From Owenia fusiformis (taxonomy: Eukaryota > Annelida > Polychaeta > Sabellida > Oweniidae): a stretch of 64,000 bases of DNA. The stretch covers positions 22,215,915-22,279,914 of the forward strand of contig CAIIXF020000001.1 of NCBI GenBank assembly GCA_903813345.2, given 5' to 3'. A model generated the notes under the pieces. It ran no database searches and was not told the origin of the DNA. It saw nothing but the letters and a program-made list of their open reading frames with translations. Made by a program: the position numbers and the translations under genes. Shown one piece after another: positions 52,201 through 63,648 of this stretch (position 1 is its first letter; the number at the start of each line of letters is the position of its first letter).

Positions 52201-55200
52201 GAATACGTTAAAATGTAATGATAATACGTATAATAAAAATTCCAGTCTTCTTCGTTTAATTCATATTTTATACTAAGCTTTCCTTTTGCTGTTGGTTGTT
52301 CAGCAATGTGTGACAATAAAATAGAATACAATAACTTTGATGTACATTTGTTAAACTGAAATATTTTTTTTCCATGTACAATATCAAAATTACAGTGTTT
52401 TACATCTAAATTGACATTATTTTCAAATACATTATTTCTTATAAGCCAAGTTCTTGGGATGGCTTTTAAAATTCCAAACCATTTCAGCATGTATACATCA
52501 GATAGACCTGTTTGTACCTTAATCTGGTGCCATGTTTTAATTGATCCATCTATAAATAAATCTTTAATTTTTATTATGCCTCTATTGAAAAATTCTTTCC
52601 AGAAGAGTGATTTATTTTGTATCGTGATTTTTTTGTTATTCCATATTATTTCCTCTGGTATATCGGTTTGTGAACGGGGCAATTCCATAAATGTTTGAAG
52701 CATGTGTATATAATACTTTGGCATAACAATATTCAATTTAGTTATATCATACTTGCAATTCAACACAAATAAGCCACCTTTTTGACGAAGGTAATAATTT
52801 GGAATGACAGTCCATGGAGAATTCTTGTCTGTATCTTTAATTAATTTCTGAACCCACTTTAGTTGGGCACTTTTAATTTTTGTTTTTAAATCACTCATTC
52901 TCAAGCCCCCTTCTTTGAAGTCGGAAATTAATGATTTCCTCTTAATTTTATCCCTGCCATTCCATAAAAATTTAAACACAATATCATTGATTTCTTTAAG
53001 GTATCTATCTGGTGTATCTATGACCGAACAAATAAAATTGAATTTTGATAACCCAAATGTTTTCACAATTTGTATTTTCCCTATTATTGTTAGTTGTCTA
53101 GTTTTCCACAGGTTAAGAGTTTGTTTTAAGTGATTTATCACGACTCTAAAATTTTGCTCATTTTTCTTGGTTTCATCATGGTTAAAGAAAACACCCAAAA
53201 CTTTTATTTCTTTAACTTGTTTAAGTGCACCAATTTTCCAAATTTCATTTTTTGATTTGCCAATAGTGAAGAGTTCAGTTTTTTCTATATTTGTTTTCAA
53301 CCCACTACAATTTTCAAAGTCTTTTAGCACTCTCATAGCTTGGTGTACAGATTCTTTATCCCTTACAAAAAGTGTCATGTCATCTGCGTAAATACTAAGT
53401 TTTATCTCCTTATCTTCCCCAATTTTAATCCCTTTGATTAAATGGTCATCTCTAATTGCTTGTGCCAGAAACTCTACTGAGAGAATAAACAGTATGGGGG
53501 ACAAAGGATCTCCTTGCTTAATACCCCTTTCAATATTAAATTGTTCTCCACTAAATCCTAAATTCATAACTTTGGCATGTATGTTAGTATAAAGTATTTT
53601 AATCCAAGATTTGATATAGTCACCAAAATTAAATGTTTCTAATGCTTGGAAGAGGAAATCATGGTTTAATGAGTCAAATGCTTTGAGGAAATCAATTGCG
53701 ATTAGAGCGCCATCTGTGTTTCTATCATTTGTATAAAATATCGAATCTTCAATGAGTCTTGCTATTTCAGCCATATGTCTATCTTTCACAAAAGCAGCTT
53801 GATCTGATTGTATCAATTTATCCAAAAAAGCTTCAATTCTTTTATAAATTACTTTAGCTATTATTTTTGCATCGACATTAATAAGGGAAATAGGTCTTTG
53901 GTTTTTCAAAAATAGAGCATCTCTACCTTTTTTTGGAATAAGTTTCATTAATATTTCTCTTTGAGATGCTGACATTTCTTTTTTAGTGAAAGTAAAATTC
54001 ATTGCCTCGATAAAAAAACTCTTTATATTATTCCAAAAGAAAATATAAAATTCTATTGTCAGTCCATCGCTTCCCGGGGACTTATTTAATTGAAACGTTT
54101 GCATTGTCTTGAAGCATTCTTCGATTGTTATTAGTATTCTTTTTATCAGGTGGTATTAAAGTACCCCCAAGGTTTTCTTAGGGTGGGGGTATGAATTGGC
54201 CTGAGGGCCGTCTGCCACCCCTACATGAAGTCCAACTACCCAGAAAGTGCCTAGCATAATCATACAGACTGTTTGAAATATGTTGGAATGTGTGACCTTC
54301 CACGAAAAGTGGAAGTTGCAATTATCAGAGTAGTCCACAGTCTATAAGAGTATAAGACCAATATAATTCAGTTTTTAAGCTGCTAATTACAATAAATCTT
54401 AAGATCAATAAACAAATGTTATGCTCAAAAACTCAATGTTTAATGTCTTTGAATTGTCACTAATTGTCTTTTATAAAGCACAAGTTCAAAATATATATAA
54501 CAGAAATGTCTTTAATTCTATCTGTAAGCCTGCATTGAGACTACTTGAGTACGTCTGTTGGTCCAACTACCCCAAGGCCTTGAATTGTTATTGTGTCAGC
54601 TGGTACTGGCACTGTCTAGGGTAGGAATGCTCTGTATTTGCTTTTCTGAATTCTTATTGAAATTGACTGTTTTTACATAATTAAACATAGGTTTAGGGTA
54701 GAAAGACCCTTAGTTCAGTCAGTGTTGATCAAGACCAGATGTTCTATAGATGTTCCATCAACCCCATGGTCTACAGAAGTGCCTGTTTTTATAGTAATAT
54801 GCAATAAAGATAGCCTATGAAGCAGTGTTGTCATTAACAGCCGGTCCACTGGTCATTATCTGGTTACTTTTGATACGGACCAGTTGATTTTTTCACTAGG
54901 TATAGGAAAATAACATTGCAACTGGTCCGTAATATCATTTTGACCAGCAGGTTTCAGCCCCTTAGTGTCTACACTGCTATGAAGACTTGTTGGATTTACA
55001 CTAGAGCCCTAAGACGTTTTGGCTAAAACGTTTTAGCGCTAAAACGTTTTACAAATGTAATGTAAATCCAGATTTTCTCAAAAGCTCTCGGCTAAGAGCG
55101 CTTAGCTAAAACGTTTTAGGACCTTAGTCATAGCCAAGACGTCTTAGCGTTAAAACGTTTAACATGCTAGTGTAAATCCATCGGTTTTAGCTAAGAGCTC

Positions 55201-58200
55201 TTAGCCCGGTTTTTTGCGTTGCGCCGAACGAAACATTTGAACTTTCCATTTACATATGTCGCATGGTCCTTTCTTTTGTCTTATCCCAGTGGCGTAGCGT
55301 CGTTTACGCAAAGTACGCAAATGCGTCCACTGGAACAATCCAATGTTTATCTGAATATTTGGAAATTCTAAATTTCTCAAGTTTTAATAAGCAAAGCCAT
55401 TGTTCAACCTTATCATTTCGTATCTTTGAACAGGGTTCAACCATAGAAATTATATATATACTCTGTACACTACAACAATTTTCATAGTTGTACGTTTTCG
55501 TTTCGTCGTACTCACATGAGTCGGAAAATAGAAAATATGATTTTATGTTATATTCCTTGTTATATTCCTTTATGAAAACACGGGACGATCGATACGTAAA
55601 GTTTTTAGTGACCGATATTTGAACTTTGTACAGTAGGCCTACATCATCAATTATTCCATCATGCTTGTACGTTTTTCGCTTGTTTGATAACGTAAATTGC
55701 ACTTCCTGGATCCTAAATAAATTAGCTAGATTTCTCCATTCATTCTTAACGATACATTAAATATTTTTGCTTGAATTTCTACAAGACTTATAATGAGTAC
55801 TTATGAGTATATTTCAAGTGGAAATGAATGCGTATCGGGTAACCCCCCCCCATCCCAATTTTGGAATTTTGCGTCCCCTAGTAAAATTGCCACGCTACGC
55901 CACTGTATCCCTTGTTCCCAATATCGTCCCAAAGTTATTGAGAAGAACTTATTTGCCTGGCGATTTATCATAATCCTAGTTTATGCATAAAATCTTCCTG
56001 CTCTCTTTCATGCTTTTAACAATGCTGTCTTCAGGACAATTTTTTGTGAAACCGATGCATTCTTTAGTTCAAAGTATAGAAGCGGGAAAGGAATAGTTAT
56101 ATTGACTGAACCGTCCTTCAGCCAGTATACTGAACTGCTTTTTTCATTTTACATGTATACCTACATACGGTGTATCTCTAAGACGTTTTAGAAAAACAGG
56201 TGTTACTGTGAACTCAATAATATTTCGTAAGACGTCTTGAAAATGGTAGTGTAAACTCAACATAATTTTTCTAAAACGTTTTAGCTAAGACATCTTGAAA
56301 TATCGCGTGTTGTGTAAATAGGGCTACTGATCTCCGTTGGTTACATTTGGCGCAGTCGGCAATGGCAGTTCCCCAACAAGATTTATCGGGACAATTTATC
56401 GAAACAAGGATCGTCGCAGCTTATATAAAGACACATTAGATCGAGATACAATATTGTTGGACTAACAATTATAGACCCCGTAATAGGAACGCAGATAGAC
56501 TTGTATACAGTATTCGTATTTTTGTGTTTACACAACTTACAAAGATGACGACAGACGTCACTCAAAAAGCCCTTTTAGAGACAATTGAAATGTTATGAGG
56601 TGAAGGGCCCAGCAAGAAAAGCTGAAGGATAAATTAGAAGAACTTGAGGCCAGAGACTCATCTAATAAATCAGAGTCTGAGGTACCCACAGTTCTTGTGT
56701 TTAGAGACAAGAAATTTAAAAAAATTTCTTCAAAATGGCAAAAACAAGGTGATCTGGCACTAAGTTGTGTAAATTGGAATACCAACATGAACAGTGAAAT
56801 TGACCTTAGGAATTCTCGTGTCACCTATCTTGAGGACGACAATTTACATCATCAATGTGCCCACCTATATTCATTTCACATAGATCCTGAATAAGGTCAG
56901 CCATGTACAACTGATAAAATAGCATAGATAGAACACCCCCTTGGTGGACATGACATGGCATGACATTAAAAGGTTTAGAAAGTGTATTTGAACTTCCTAC
57001 ACGAACGGCACATTCATATTTATGGTAATTATCATAAAGCATACGCCAAACAGAGTCCAACCTATCGATAGATTTTCATAAATTAATGTTTTTTGTTGTT
57101 AGTTTTTAAAAAAGGTAAGAAAATCGATATGCTGAAGGCTGGACTCAGCTGACTTCTCAGCTGACGCTGCTGAGAAGTGGTGACTAGATTTTTTTGCTAT
57201 TGATTGAATTTACTGCAATGTGCCCTGGCCGATCACAGCGGAAGCACATTATTTCACCTTATTCATTAGTCCATCTTTTCCCTCGTGGAGGAGGTTTTCC
57301 TTTGATTCCACTCTTTGTTTGTTGTTGTAGTTGTCTTGTTTGTCGCTATAGTTGTCTGGTTTGTCAGGTTTTCTTGATTTTATTTCGTGAATTTCAAGAG
57401 TAAGATTGCGTAGCATTTGTTTCATTTCATTTTTTGTTTGCTTCTGCAGATTCCATAGCCAATTTTCGAAATTCAGTAAATGTTAGATTGGGATCTTTGT
57501 TAATCTCCTTTTTCAAATCCCTCTTGATGGATTGATCGTCGAATAACCCTTCAATAAAATTTTCATCAAAGTGTTCATAGAACATTCTCCATTTTTCAAA
57601 ATAATACGTTCACACAGTCTCATCAAGTCAAGGCTATATGTGTAAATGTTTTCAGATTTTGGTTGGATTCTAGTGTAGAACATTTCAAGTATCTTTTGCC
57701 TAGATTCGAGATCTCCAAATACTTCACGTAGAATATTTATAATTTTGTCGACTGAGTCTGTCTCTGATCTTGGTCTTAGCCTAATCATTCCATCATTAGT
57801 TACAATGATCATGTTATGGCAAACTTTTATACCTACGTGACTATGTCACAGACTTAAAACCTTGCATGTGGTGGTTGATTTGTCAGAAATATCCCAAATG
57901 TCAAAGCCAGTGTAAAACTATGATGCAATTGGTATGTAACTCCCATGTATTAAATACGAACAACTTCAACGGTTCAAAACGATGTTTATTGTGAAACCTT
58001 TGTGAAACTGAAACAATTTAACACTTTATATTAAGATGCCCTATGTATGAGCATGGGCTCTATCAGTGGTAGAGCCCATGGTATGAGCCATATAGGCGTA
58101 ACATATTTGAAGCCCTTGGCTGTCGTGGTCAGTCAAGCCAAGTAAGTAAGTCAACATTCGAAAATAAAAATCTCAAAAATCGTACATCTTTGATTTCCAA

Positions 58201-61200
58201 AATAATTTGTGAGGTGGTTATTTAGATGATAATACACATTTTAACGCACTAATTTTGAGTACATCTCGAATCCATTCTCAACAAAGCGTTCTCGAAATAA
58301 GTATTCGAAATGTTTGAGTTCGGGATGATAAAAGTACGCTAAGATATACCGCTCCTTAACAAACTCCTTCAGGAACAAGATATAGAATCAAATGCATATT
58401 CTTCCTATTTATTCCCTGACACATGCCAATGAATGTTGCATAAGTAAATATCTCCGTTTTAAAAAATTTTGAAAGCGTTGTTCTCTACAGGTGCCATTTT
58501 TCATAATTGAAAAACAAAATTAAACAATTTGCATTTCTAAATTGATAAGTTTCTTGGAATACAACTTAAAGTGTGCGCCTGACCCGGCTACGTATGGCAC
58601 AGAGTTTATACTGGCGGATTAGACTAGTTCATTTTTTATATGTGTGTGAAAGCTTTCTCTTATTTGCGTTTTTTCGTTTAGTACGGTTTTGTTATAATTG
58701 CCGAGGTCATATAACCGGGATAAAACAATGATTATCGTTGACTGCCCACACAAAAACATACGTTGAGTGAACAGTGTTATTACAAACAACAGGCTTTAGA
58801 ATACAAAGCGTAGTGTGATAATAAGCTGCACACTACCACTGCTGCATGTACATATTACTAATTTACTAGGGCTCCCAAAGAGTGGATAGAGAGGTTGTGT
58901 TTGTCACTTTAAAATTTTACATTTCAAAATTGTCATTTTACATGTCATAATTTGTTGGTTTCATTCGTTTAGCCAATCAAAACATTGTTAAACAATAAAT
59001 TGTCTGTTACGTACAATCAATTTTGTTCAGTTTTGATTAGTTGTCAGAATAAAGTTGCGTTCATCTGAATCCATGTATCAAAACAAAAATCCTATTTTCA
59101 CTTCAAAATACTTCAGTGAGATGAAGGCTCGGAATTGTCACATGCAATAACTTATTGTCGTATTCGTTATTTTATCTTCTCGATAGTAGCATTTAGTCGC
59201 ACATTTGATGCCAGGTCACCTTGTCGCGTACCTCTTGGGGAACCCCAAATTTATGTGTGTACTCATGGAAGTAAATTCCCCGGTGTAGCCGAGAGCCACA
59301 AACTTTTCAACAGGTTCGAAATGACCAATTTCTCTCATATATACTCTAAATATTTTATTATTTAGCACCTACAAAGTATTGCTAATAACCATATGTAATT
59401 TCAATAAGGAAACTTATCTGGCTACATATAAATTCAATATCAACACTAGCTGTTCTCTCAACACGTCCTGGCTTACCTTGTGGTGACAAACCCTGGATTT
59501 TCGCTATTTATAGTTTATCAACACCTGGACGCATGCGCATTTTATACTTTATCGGGCACTTTAACTGTAAACGATTTAAGTCATTAATAATATTTCCCTT
59601 AGTGAACCCAAGGGCGTTACAATACCCGGGAAATTATCGGTTCGTGCAGTACTTGTTTGTGATAGCGCCCTCTGTAGGTCACTGTGCTTATAGCCTACAG
59701 TAATACGGGGTAGGATATCGGGAATTCGGTCAGTTTCTATCCGTCGATTTCGCTATGAATTGAAGCAAGTGTGACCACTTTATCCACTTAAACAATTTGA
59801 TAATTGATTAAATCTTTAAACAAAATCGATAAACACGTTATACACTTCCTATCTCCTTAGAAATTAGCATGTATTTATGGATTGTGTTTTCGAACAAGGC
59901 TCGACCCATACCAATAGGGAAATCCTTATGCTAATTAGTATGACGTCATATTTTCCTGGGGAATCCTAGATTTCAAAGCCTCAGTCTGTTATTGTGTCAA
60001 ATGTAAACGCTCTTTTGCAGACAGAAAATTGACAGATTAGCTTTTAACTTTCAGCTTTGATGTTTAAATATTCTGTATTTCTACCGGACTTCTTGCTGAA
60101 TATCATATAATGTTATAACTTGATTTGGACAATTGCCTGATTGATCATTCTGAAATTTTGATTGTGATTCATGATTGATTGGCAAGAAAAATAATTCCTA
60201 TTGTTTTCCAGCGAAGTCAAAATGTTACAGCATGAGTTATAATGTCGAGTTTGCATCATGTTAAATTCTGCTAGTGATTAGAAGTCCATGCACAAGCATA
60301 CACATAAGAGACAAACACACCCAGGCTCCAGGCCGTGGATGGAAATATAAAACTATTTAAGGCACAAACTGGTATTAATAGACCGATATGTAGTGTCTGC
60401 CATGTATTGAAGGTAAACCAATCTACATTATTAATGTTTCTTCTACCAATACATGGATTGTGCAATAGAAAAGCAATGGCACAATCAAAAATATGCATAT
60501 CAATCGTGAATATCTCTCGGTTCAAAGCTTATTTCCAACAGAATCGTGTCAAAATATGTGTCTGAGTAACAGTTATACATTATAAGATCGCAAACTCTTA
60601 CCAATTATCAGCCGAATGGCTCATTTTCAACGAAATGTCCTTAAGACAACAGCCCTGGGTCGCGCCTGAGACCAAAAACTACTTCAAATAGCCCTCCCCT
60701 AATTATATTGGATAATCACATTTATGCGTGCGCGCGCAGCTCATCCACTGAACGAAACGCCACTTCCCGCTGAAATCACCGGGTATTGATCTTTCCCTTG
60801 GTGAACCCATGCTGAATAGACAGTAACTGGGTCAATGTTTTGTGTTCAACCTTGTTTTCATGACTTTTAAACATGAGTCGACGATTATGTAGGAAATTTC
60901 ATTTTCAAATGTAAGCGTGTCAACTCCTGTTTTTGCACAATAATTAGCCCTTTATAATGATAGATCGCCAAAATATGCATGTACCTCTCAATAAGGCGAT
61001 ATGTTTTTCAATTTATAGATGTAAACTATAAACTCAAACAAAAATTGAAACCACCCGCTTTATTATTTTGATTACACAAGACGAAATTTCCACTCCCGGG
61101 GAGCACTTTGGTATCACTTTGAAGGAGGATTCTTGAAAAATCGCTCGAATTTTCACAAAAGGTTTCACTTAATTTTATTGCTTTGTTTAAGCCTCGACTT

Positions 61201-62873
61201 ATATTATACTCAAATCCGATACCATAATTAGGAATCAAAATGAAACATTCAATTCACCAAGTTAAATAATAAACCGTTTCGAGAATTGATGATTTGAGTT
61301 AATTGTGGATATTTATATAAATGTAAGTTGGCATGTATTCGACAGTTAATGTACACACATGATGTATGCATCAACGTGTGACTTAAATATCAATTCGTGA
61401 CTATCACATTTGGCTTCCAAAAATTAAATTGGAAATTACAGTGGTAGGAGATTAACGAAAACGTCAATCACATCCAAATATCCGTACGACGTCAGGTATT
61501 AACAAAACACTTTTCGTGCATTTCGAACATGGCAAGGTTCTGTTATCCAGCAATGTGCATTTCAAAAGAAAAAATTCACAAATCTCAACAAATTTTATTG
61601 AGTAGGATATTACATTCGAAATCACAACTTTCAAATTATTTTTTTTAACCAAGAATTGTAAGAACTTGAAACATGTTGTGAGTTTTTCAAACGGCATATC
61701 CTCATTCACGTTCTTTGACAAGGATGAATCCATTTGAAAACATGGATTTTCTTGATTATTCTTCAAAACTACCCTTGAAATATAAGTATGTAGGATATTA
61801 CAGTGTAAATTGACACGCATTTGTTTGCCCGATATCCTGAACAAATAAATGCAGAACCGTCTTGTAATATTTGAAAACCAAAAGTTCATTCTGTATGTAA
61901 ACAAGAAAAAATACATTTATGGTTGGTTCATAATGAAAAATGACGAGTAACATATATCTTTTGAAGTAGGGGTATACAGGGACACAGTGGAAAATCAGAA
62001 ATTTAGGTCATATCCCAAAGATTGCTTCACCAATATGTAACAGATCATCAAAATTATCATTTACACGTTTGCTGATAGGTTTATTGAAAATAATTAACCA
62101 GAGGTTTACTTCAATTGTGGCACCATTCTTAGTAAATATTGATGAACATACGAATATCGAATGTTGACTAAGTTACTTGTCTTGACCGGGTGACAGTATG
62201 AATGTTATTATGAAGAAAATTTTAGGTGTTTCAGATGTTTCATGTGAGACGTTAATAATTGTATCATCAGTACAGAAAATGTACAATCACAGAGCCAACC
62301 TATTGGCTCTGCTTGACACATCATTTCTCTATCACTTTATTTTTATGTATTCCAAAAAACAACTAGTTATCACATAATTTAATCTTATCCTTGTATATTA
62401 TATTTTATATGTAAACTATATTTATACTAAAATGTATTCTCTCATATAAATGAGGCAATAAATATACAATACAATTTAGGCGATCTGTCTGCATGGGGTG
62501 TATTATGGTACAATTCAAAACAAAAAGGAAGAACTGCCACAGAAAAGTTAATTGAACATGTCTTCAATGCCATGTTCCATCAACGTCAGTAGTTAACTGA
62601 GGTCATCAACGGGGTACAAAACCTCACATACTCACCCTTTTTAACAATTTCCGATCTCGATCTGACTCTGAATAATTTCCAGGTTTTATTCAAGACTTCT
62701 GAGGTGGCAGAAAACTCTATAGGATCTCCATCATATAAGAATGATAATGTCCTATCTGTAAAATTTCCCTGTTTCATCGCTTCCCTTTTGCATCTATTAC
62801 ATTTTGAGGAATCACAGAATTTTACAAAACTGATAACAAAAATAAAGAAAATGCTGCATCTGAACAAATGCAT
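46042..62873 (-). CDS. Unrecognised secreted protein, copy B (three exons)
   Basis: Exons complement 62636-62873, 46513-46755 and 46042-46298 join to 245 residues ending TAG. Lengths (238, 243, 257) and phases equal copy A exactly, although the sequence has diverged in many codons. Residues 1-23 (MHLFRCSIFFIFVISFVKFC) form a signal peptide; then KCNRCKREAM (CxxC), [23 protein letters not shown], the basic [28 protein letters not shown] and the end TILFTG. The family is not recognised and no function is claimed. Intron 1 is 15.9 kb and holds a foldback element, a LINE and retroelement scraps; that exon 1 belongs to these exons is inferred from orientation, phase and the match to copy A. Confidence 0.72.
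46513..46755 (-). CDS. Copy B exon 2
   Basis: Follows attttag and encodes (G)RDFVKYLKEFGIDLNSLT then [17 protein letters not shown] to RPITLK(G). Donor gtaagg. Confidence 0.8.
49617..49694. repeat. Hairpin with 19 bp arms
   Basis: Arms ctttcaatgatttttgcaa and its exact complement, with cccgcagcccg-like inner arms (gccctacgggctgcgggc). Confidence 0.75.
51149..51542. mobile_element. MITE nested in the foldback arm
   Basis: Ends aaaggacgattctcggtttg and its complement; the corresponding site in the opposite arm is empty. Internal repeated ctgggctaataattttttt and ctgcgctaatatttttttg halves. Confidence 0.8.
51737..54129 (-). mobile_element. Tx1/L1-like LINE, 5'-truncated
   Basis: Minus-strand LINE flanked by a 15 bp target duplication attagtattcttttt (51719 onward and 54130-54144). 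Its 3' end closes with a short A run. The endonuclease and the start of reverse transcriptase are missing, the usual result of incomplete reverse transcription. It lies in the right arm of the foldback element, whose left arm shows the uninterrupted sequence. Confidence 0.9.
51813..54104 (-). CDS. LINE reverse transcriptase and C-terminal domain
   Basis: 763 residues in one frame, which is also open upstream to the truncation point (ECFKT before the first Met). Motifs: NKSPGSDGLTIEFY, LKNQRPISLINVDAKIIAKV, IAIDFLKAFDSLNH, IKQGDPLSPILF (about 198) and SIYADDMTLFV (about 237). Near the end is a CCHC-type group (MCEFCHTAFETIDHLFYLCE, about 670-690). The RPISLINVD and YADD context places it in the Tx1/L1 group. 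No internal stop is seen, so it is a recent copy, but it cannot move by itself without the missing part. Confidence 0.9.
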   Translation of the reverse strand: MQTFQLNKSPGSDGLTIEFYIFFWNNIKSFFIEAMNFTFTKKEMSASQREILMKLIPKKGRDALFLKNQRPISLINVDAKIIAKVIYKRIEAFLDKLIQSDQAAFVKDRHMAEIARLIEDSIFYTNDRNTDGALIAIDFLKAFDSLNHDFLFQALETFNFGDYIKSWIKILYTNIHAKVMNLGFSGEQFNIERGIKQGDPLSPILFILSVEFLAQAIRDDHLIKGIKIGEDKEIKLSIYADDMTLFVRDKESVHQAMRVLKDFENCSGLKTNIEKTELFTIGKSKNEIWKIGALKQVKEIKVLGVFFNHDETKKNEQNFRVVINHLKQTLNLWKTRQLTIIGKIQIVKTFGLSKFNFICSVIDTPDRYLKEINDIVFKFLWNGRDKIKRKSLISDFKEGGLRMSDLKTKIKSAQLKWVQKLIKDTDKNSPWTVIPNYYLRQKGGLFVLNCKYDITKLNIVMPKYYIHMLQTFMELPRSQTDIPEEIIWNNKKITIQNKSLFWKEFFNRGIIKIKDLFIDGSIKTWHQIKVQTGLSDVYMLKWFGILKAIPRTWLIRNNVFENNVNLDVKHCNFDIVHGKKIFQFNKCTSKLLYSILLSHIAEQPTAKGKLSIKYELNEEDWNFYYTYYHYILTYSKHRAFQFKLINCILYTNNDLFKYNVIQSPMCEFCHTAFETIDHLFYLCEYTNQFWNSVKQHILKKLKYFDLNNVLFGSKKWSKYENMIIIIAKYFLYNQKLLRELPVYRKFEMYLKYCKENDNKIWNE
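54990..56330. mobile_element. Element with repeated AAAACGTTTTAG palindromes at both ends
   Basis: The ends (54990-55250 and 56170-56330) carry many copies of aaaacgttttag, taagacgtctta and gctaagagc palindromes, starting near ttacactagagccct and ending near gtgtaaatagggct. A MITE sits in the middle. No gene seen. Confidence 0.5.
55287..55905. mobile_element. MITE, CAGTGGCGTAGCG family
   Basis: Ends CAGTGGCGTAGCG and CGCTACGCCACTG with 5 bp duplications tatcc at 55282-55286 and 55906-55910. 619 bp, no gene. Confidence 0.85.
56340..57840. pseudogene. Retroelement relics
   Basis: A patch of broken pieces. 57190-57812, minus, resembles Gypsy gag and ends in a CCHC zinc knuckle (CFRCDRPGHIAVN). 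56821-57060, minus, resembles a LINE reverse transcriptase fragment (HQGGVLS and HIDDVNC). At 56348 there is a primer-binding-like tggcgcagtcggcaatg. All are old and broken. Confidence 0.6.
57841..62480. other. Copy B intron 1, no gene seen
   Basis: About 4.6 kb of AT-rich DNA. Small items: a hairpin at 58048-58078 (catgggctctatcag and its partner), a CRE-like tatgacgtcata at 59938-59949, and short palindromic cagagccaacctattggctc near 62290. A 150-codon open frame on minus at 61464-61916 has no recognised features. Confidence 0.5.
62636..62873 (-). CDS. Copy B exon 1 (signal peptide and CxxC)
   Basis: Start gaaatcATG; ends SRSEIVKKG with donor gtgagt. Same length as copy A exon 1. Confidence 0.75.
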
Positions 62874-63081
62874 GATTTCCTTTCCAGCCTTTTTTCTATG
62901 TATGTCTTACGCAATGCTAGTACGTAATGCGACACATGAGATGTTGATACTGATATTGTTGAGATAAATTGTTAAAGGGCCGTTAAAGTGTAACAGAAAT
63001 TGTATAGAGTGTCTATGCAAGTGTCTTTTGTCATGCAGAGACTCATAAGACCAACATATATTTGACCCATTTAGGTATAAG

Positions 63082-63380
63082 CACTGACGGATCTGGGGGG
63101 ATCTTATAGGCCCAGAAAAAAAATGTGGGCTCAAAAATATTTTGGGCCAAAAAAGCCTGAAGGCCCCTAAAAGTGGGCCTTTTTGCTTTTTGGTCATTAC
63201 TGGGCCTTCTAAGGCCTTATTTTTTAATTTCAGGCCAAATTTTGAAGAAAATTGGCCTCAAAAGTTCAAAATTTGGGCCCACTTTTGGGATTTAGGGGCC
63301 CAAGTTTTTAAGGGCCCAAGTTTTTTTCTCTGACCTGAAATTTGCCCCCCCCCCCTTGTTGGTTCCCAGATCCGCCCCTG
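63082..63380. mobile_element. MITE, GGCGGATCC family, copy 2
   Basis: Inverted relative to 2006-2270; ends CACTGACGGATCT and CAGATCCGCCCCTG. Lies about 200 bp upstream of copy B exon 1, just past the region shared with copy A. Confidence 0.75.
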
Positions 63381-63604
63381 AGGGGAAAGATATATAGGAG
63401 TGCTACACTAATGCCAATCTCCGAGCCTTTCGTTCAGTGCAATCCGTACCTCCTTTACTTACCTCACGCATTCCCGCGAAATTAACCCTTCTAAATATTT
63501 TGACCTCCTTCAAAAAATATATTTCTTTGCGTTTGCGACTGATTTTATTCGTTATATTTTATAAAATGTTTATTTCTAAAGTAGTAAGAAGCTGGATATC
63601 ATAT

Positions 63605-63648
63605 TTAACCAGTAAAACGTATTGTTACTGCTGAAACAAATGTCGGCG
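63605..63648 (-). pseudogene. Secreted protein copy C, 3' end of last exon
   Basis: Encodes PTFVSAVTIRFTG and TAA, close to copy A's [12 protein letters not shown]. Similarity stops abruptly at about 63649, where unrelated DNA begins, followed by a mariner-type MITE end at 63688. It is either a truncated relic or an exon split by insertion with the rest outside the window. It lies 0.7 kb upstream of copy B on the same strand. Confidence 0.6.

Larger units (their letters stand above)
47041..54346. mobile_element. Foldback element with arms of about 750 bp
   Basis: Left arm 47041-47785; right arm is its complement, starting at 50810 and ending at 54346, split by a MITE (51149-51542) and a LINE. 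Shared blocks include tagactg-ggacta, ggtcacacattccaacatat, aggggtggcaga, gggggtactttaat and agtgggcgtggcactttttg. The 3 kb centre (47790-50805) holds no recognised gene, only AT-rich DNA and a hairpin at 49617-49694. The lack of capsid or polymerase genes argues against a Polinton. It lies in copy B intron 1. Confidence 0.72.

Noticed and set aside
47041-54346. Polinton/Maverick because of the long inverted ends
   Set aside because: No polymerase, integrase, capsid or packaging genes are visible; the only coding region inside is a later LINE.
57194-57403. Plus-strand frame with cysteine repeats
   Set aside because: It is the reverse strand of an old gag-like relic with a zinc knuckle.
61464-61916. 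150-codon frame on the minus strand
   Set aside because: No start context, domain, signal peptide or splice support; composition like surrounding AT-rich DNA. Not called as a gene.
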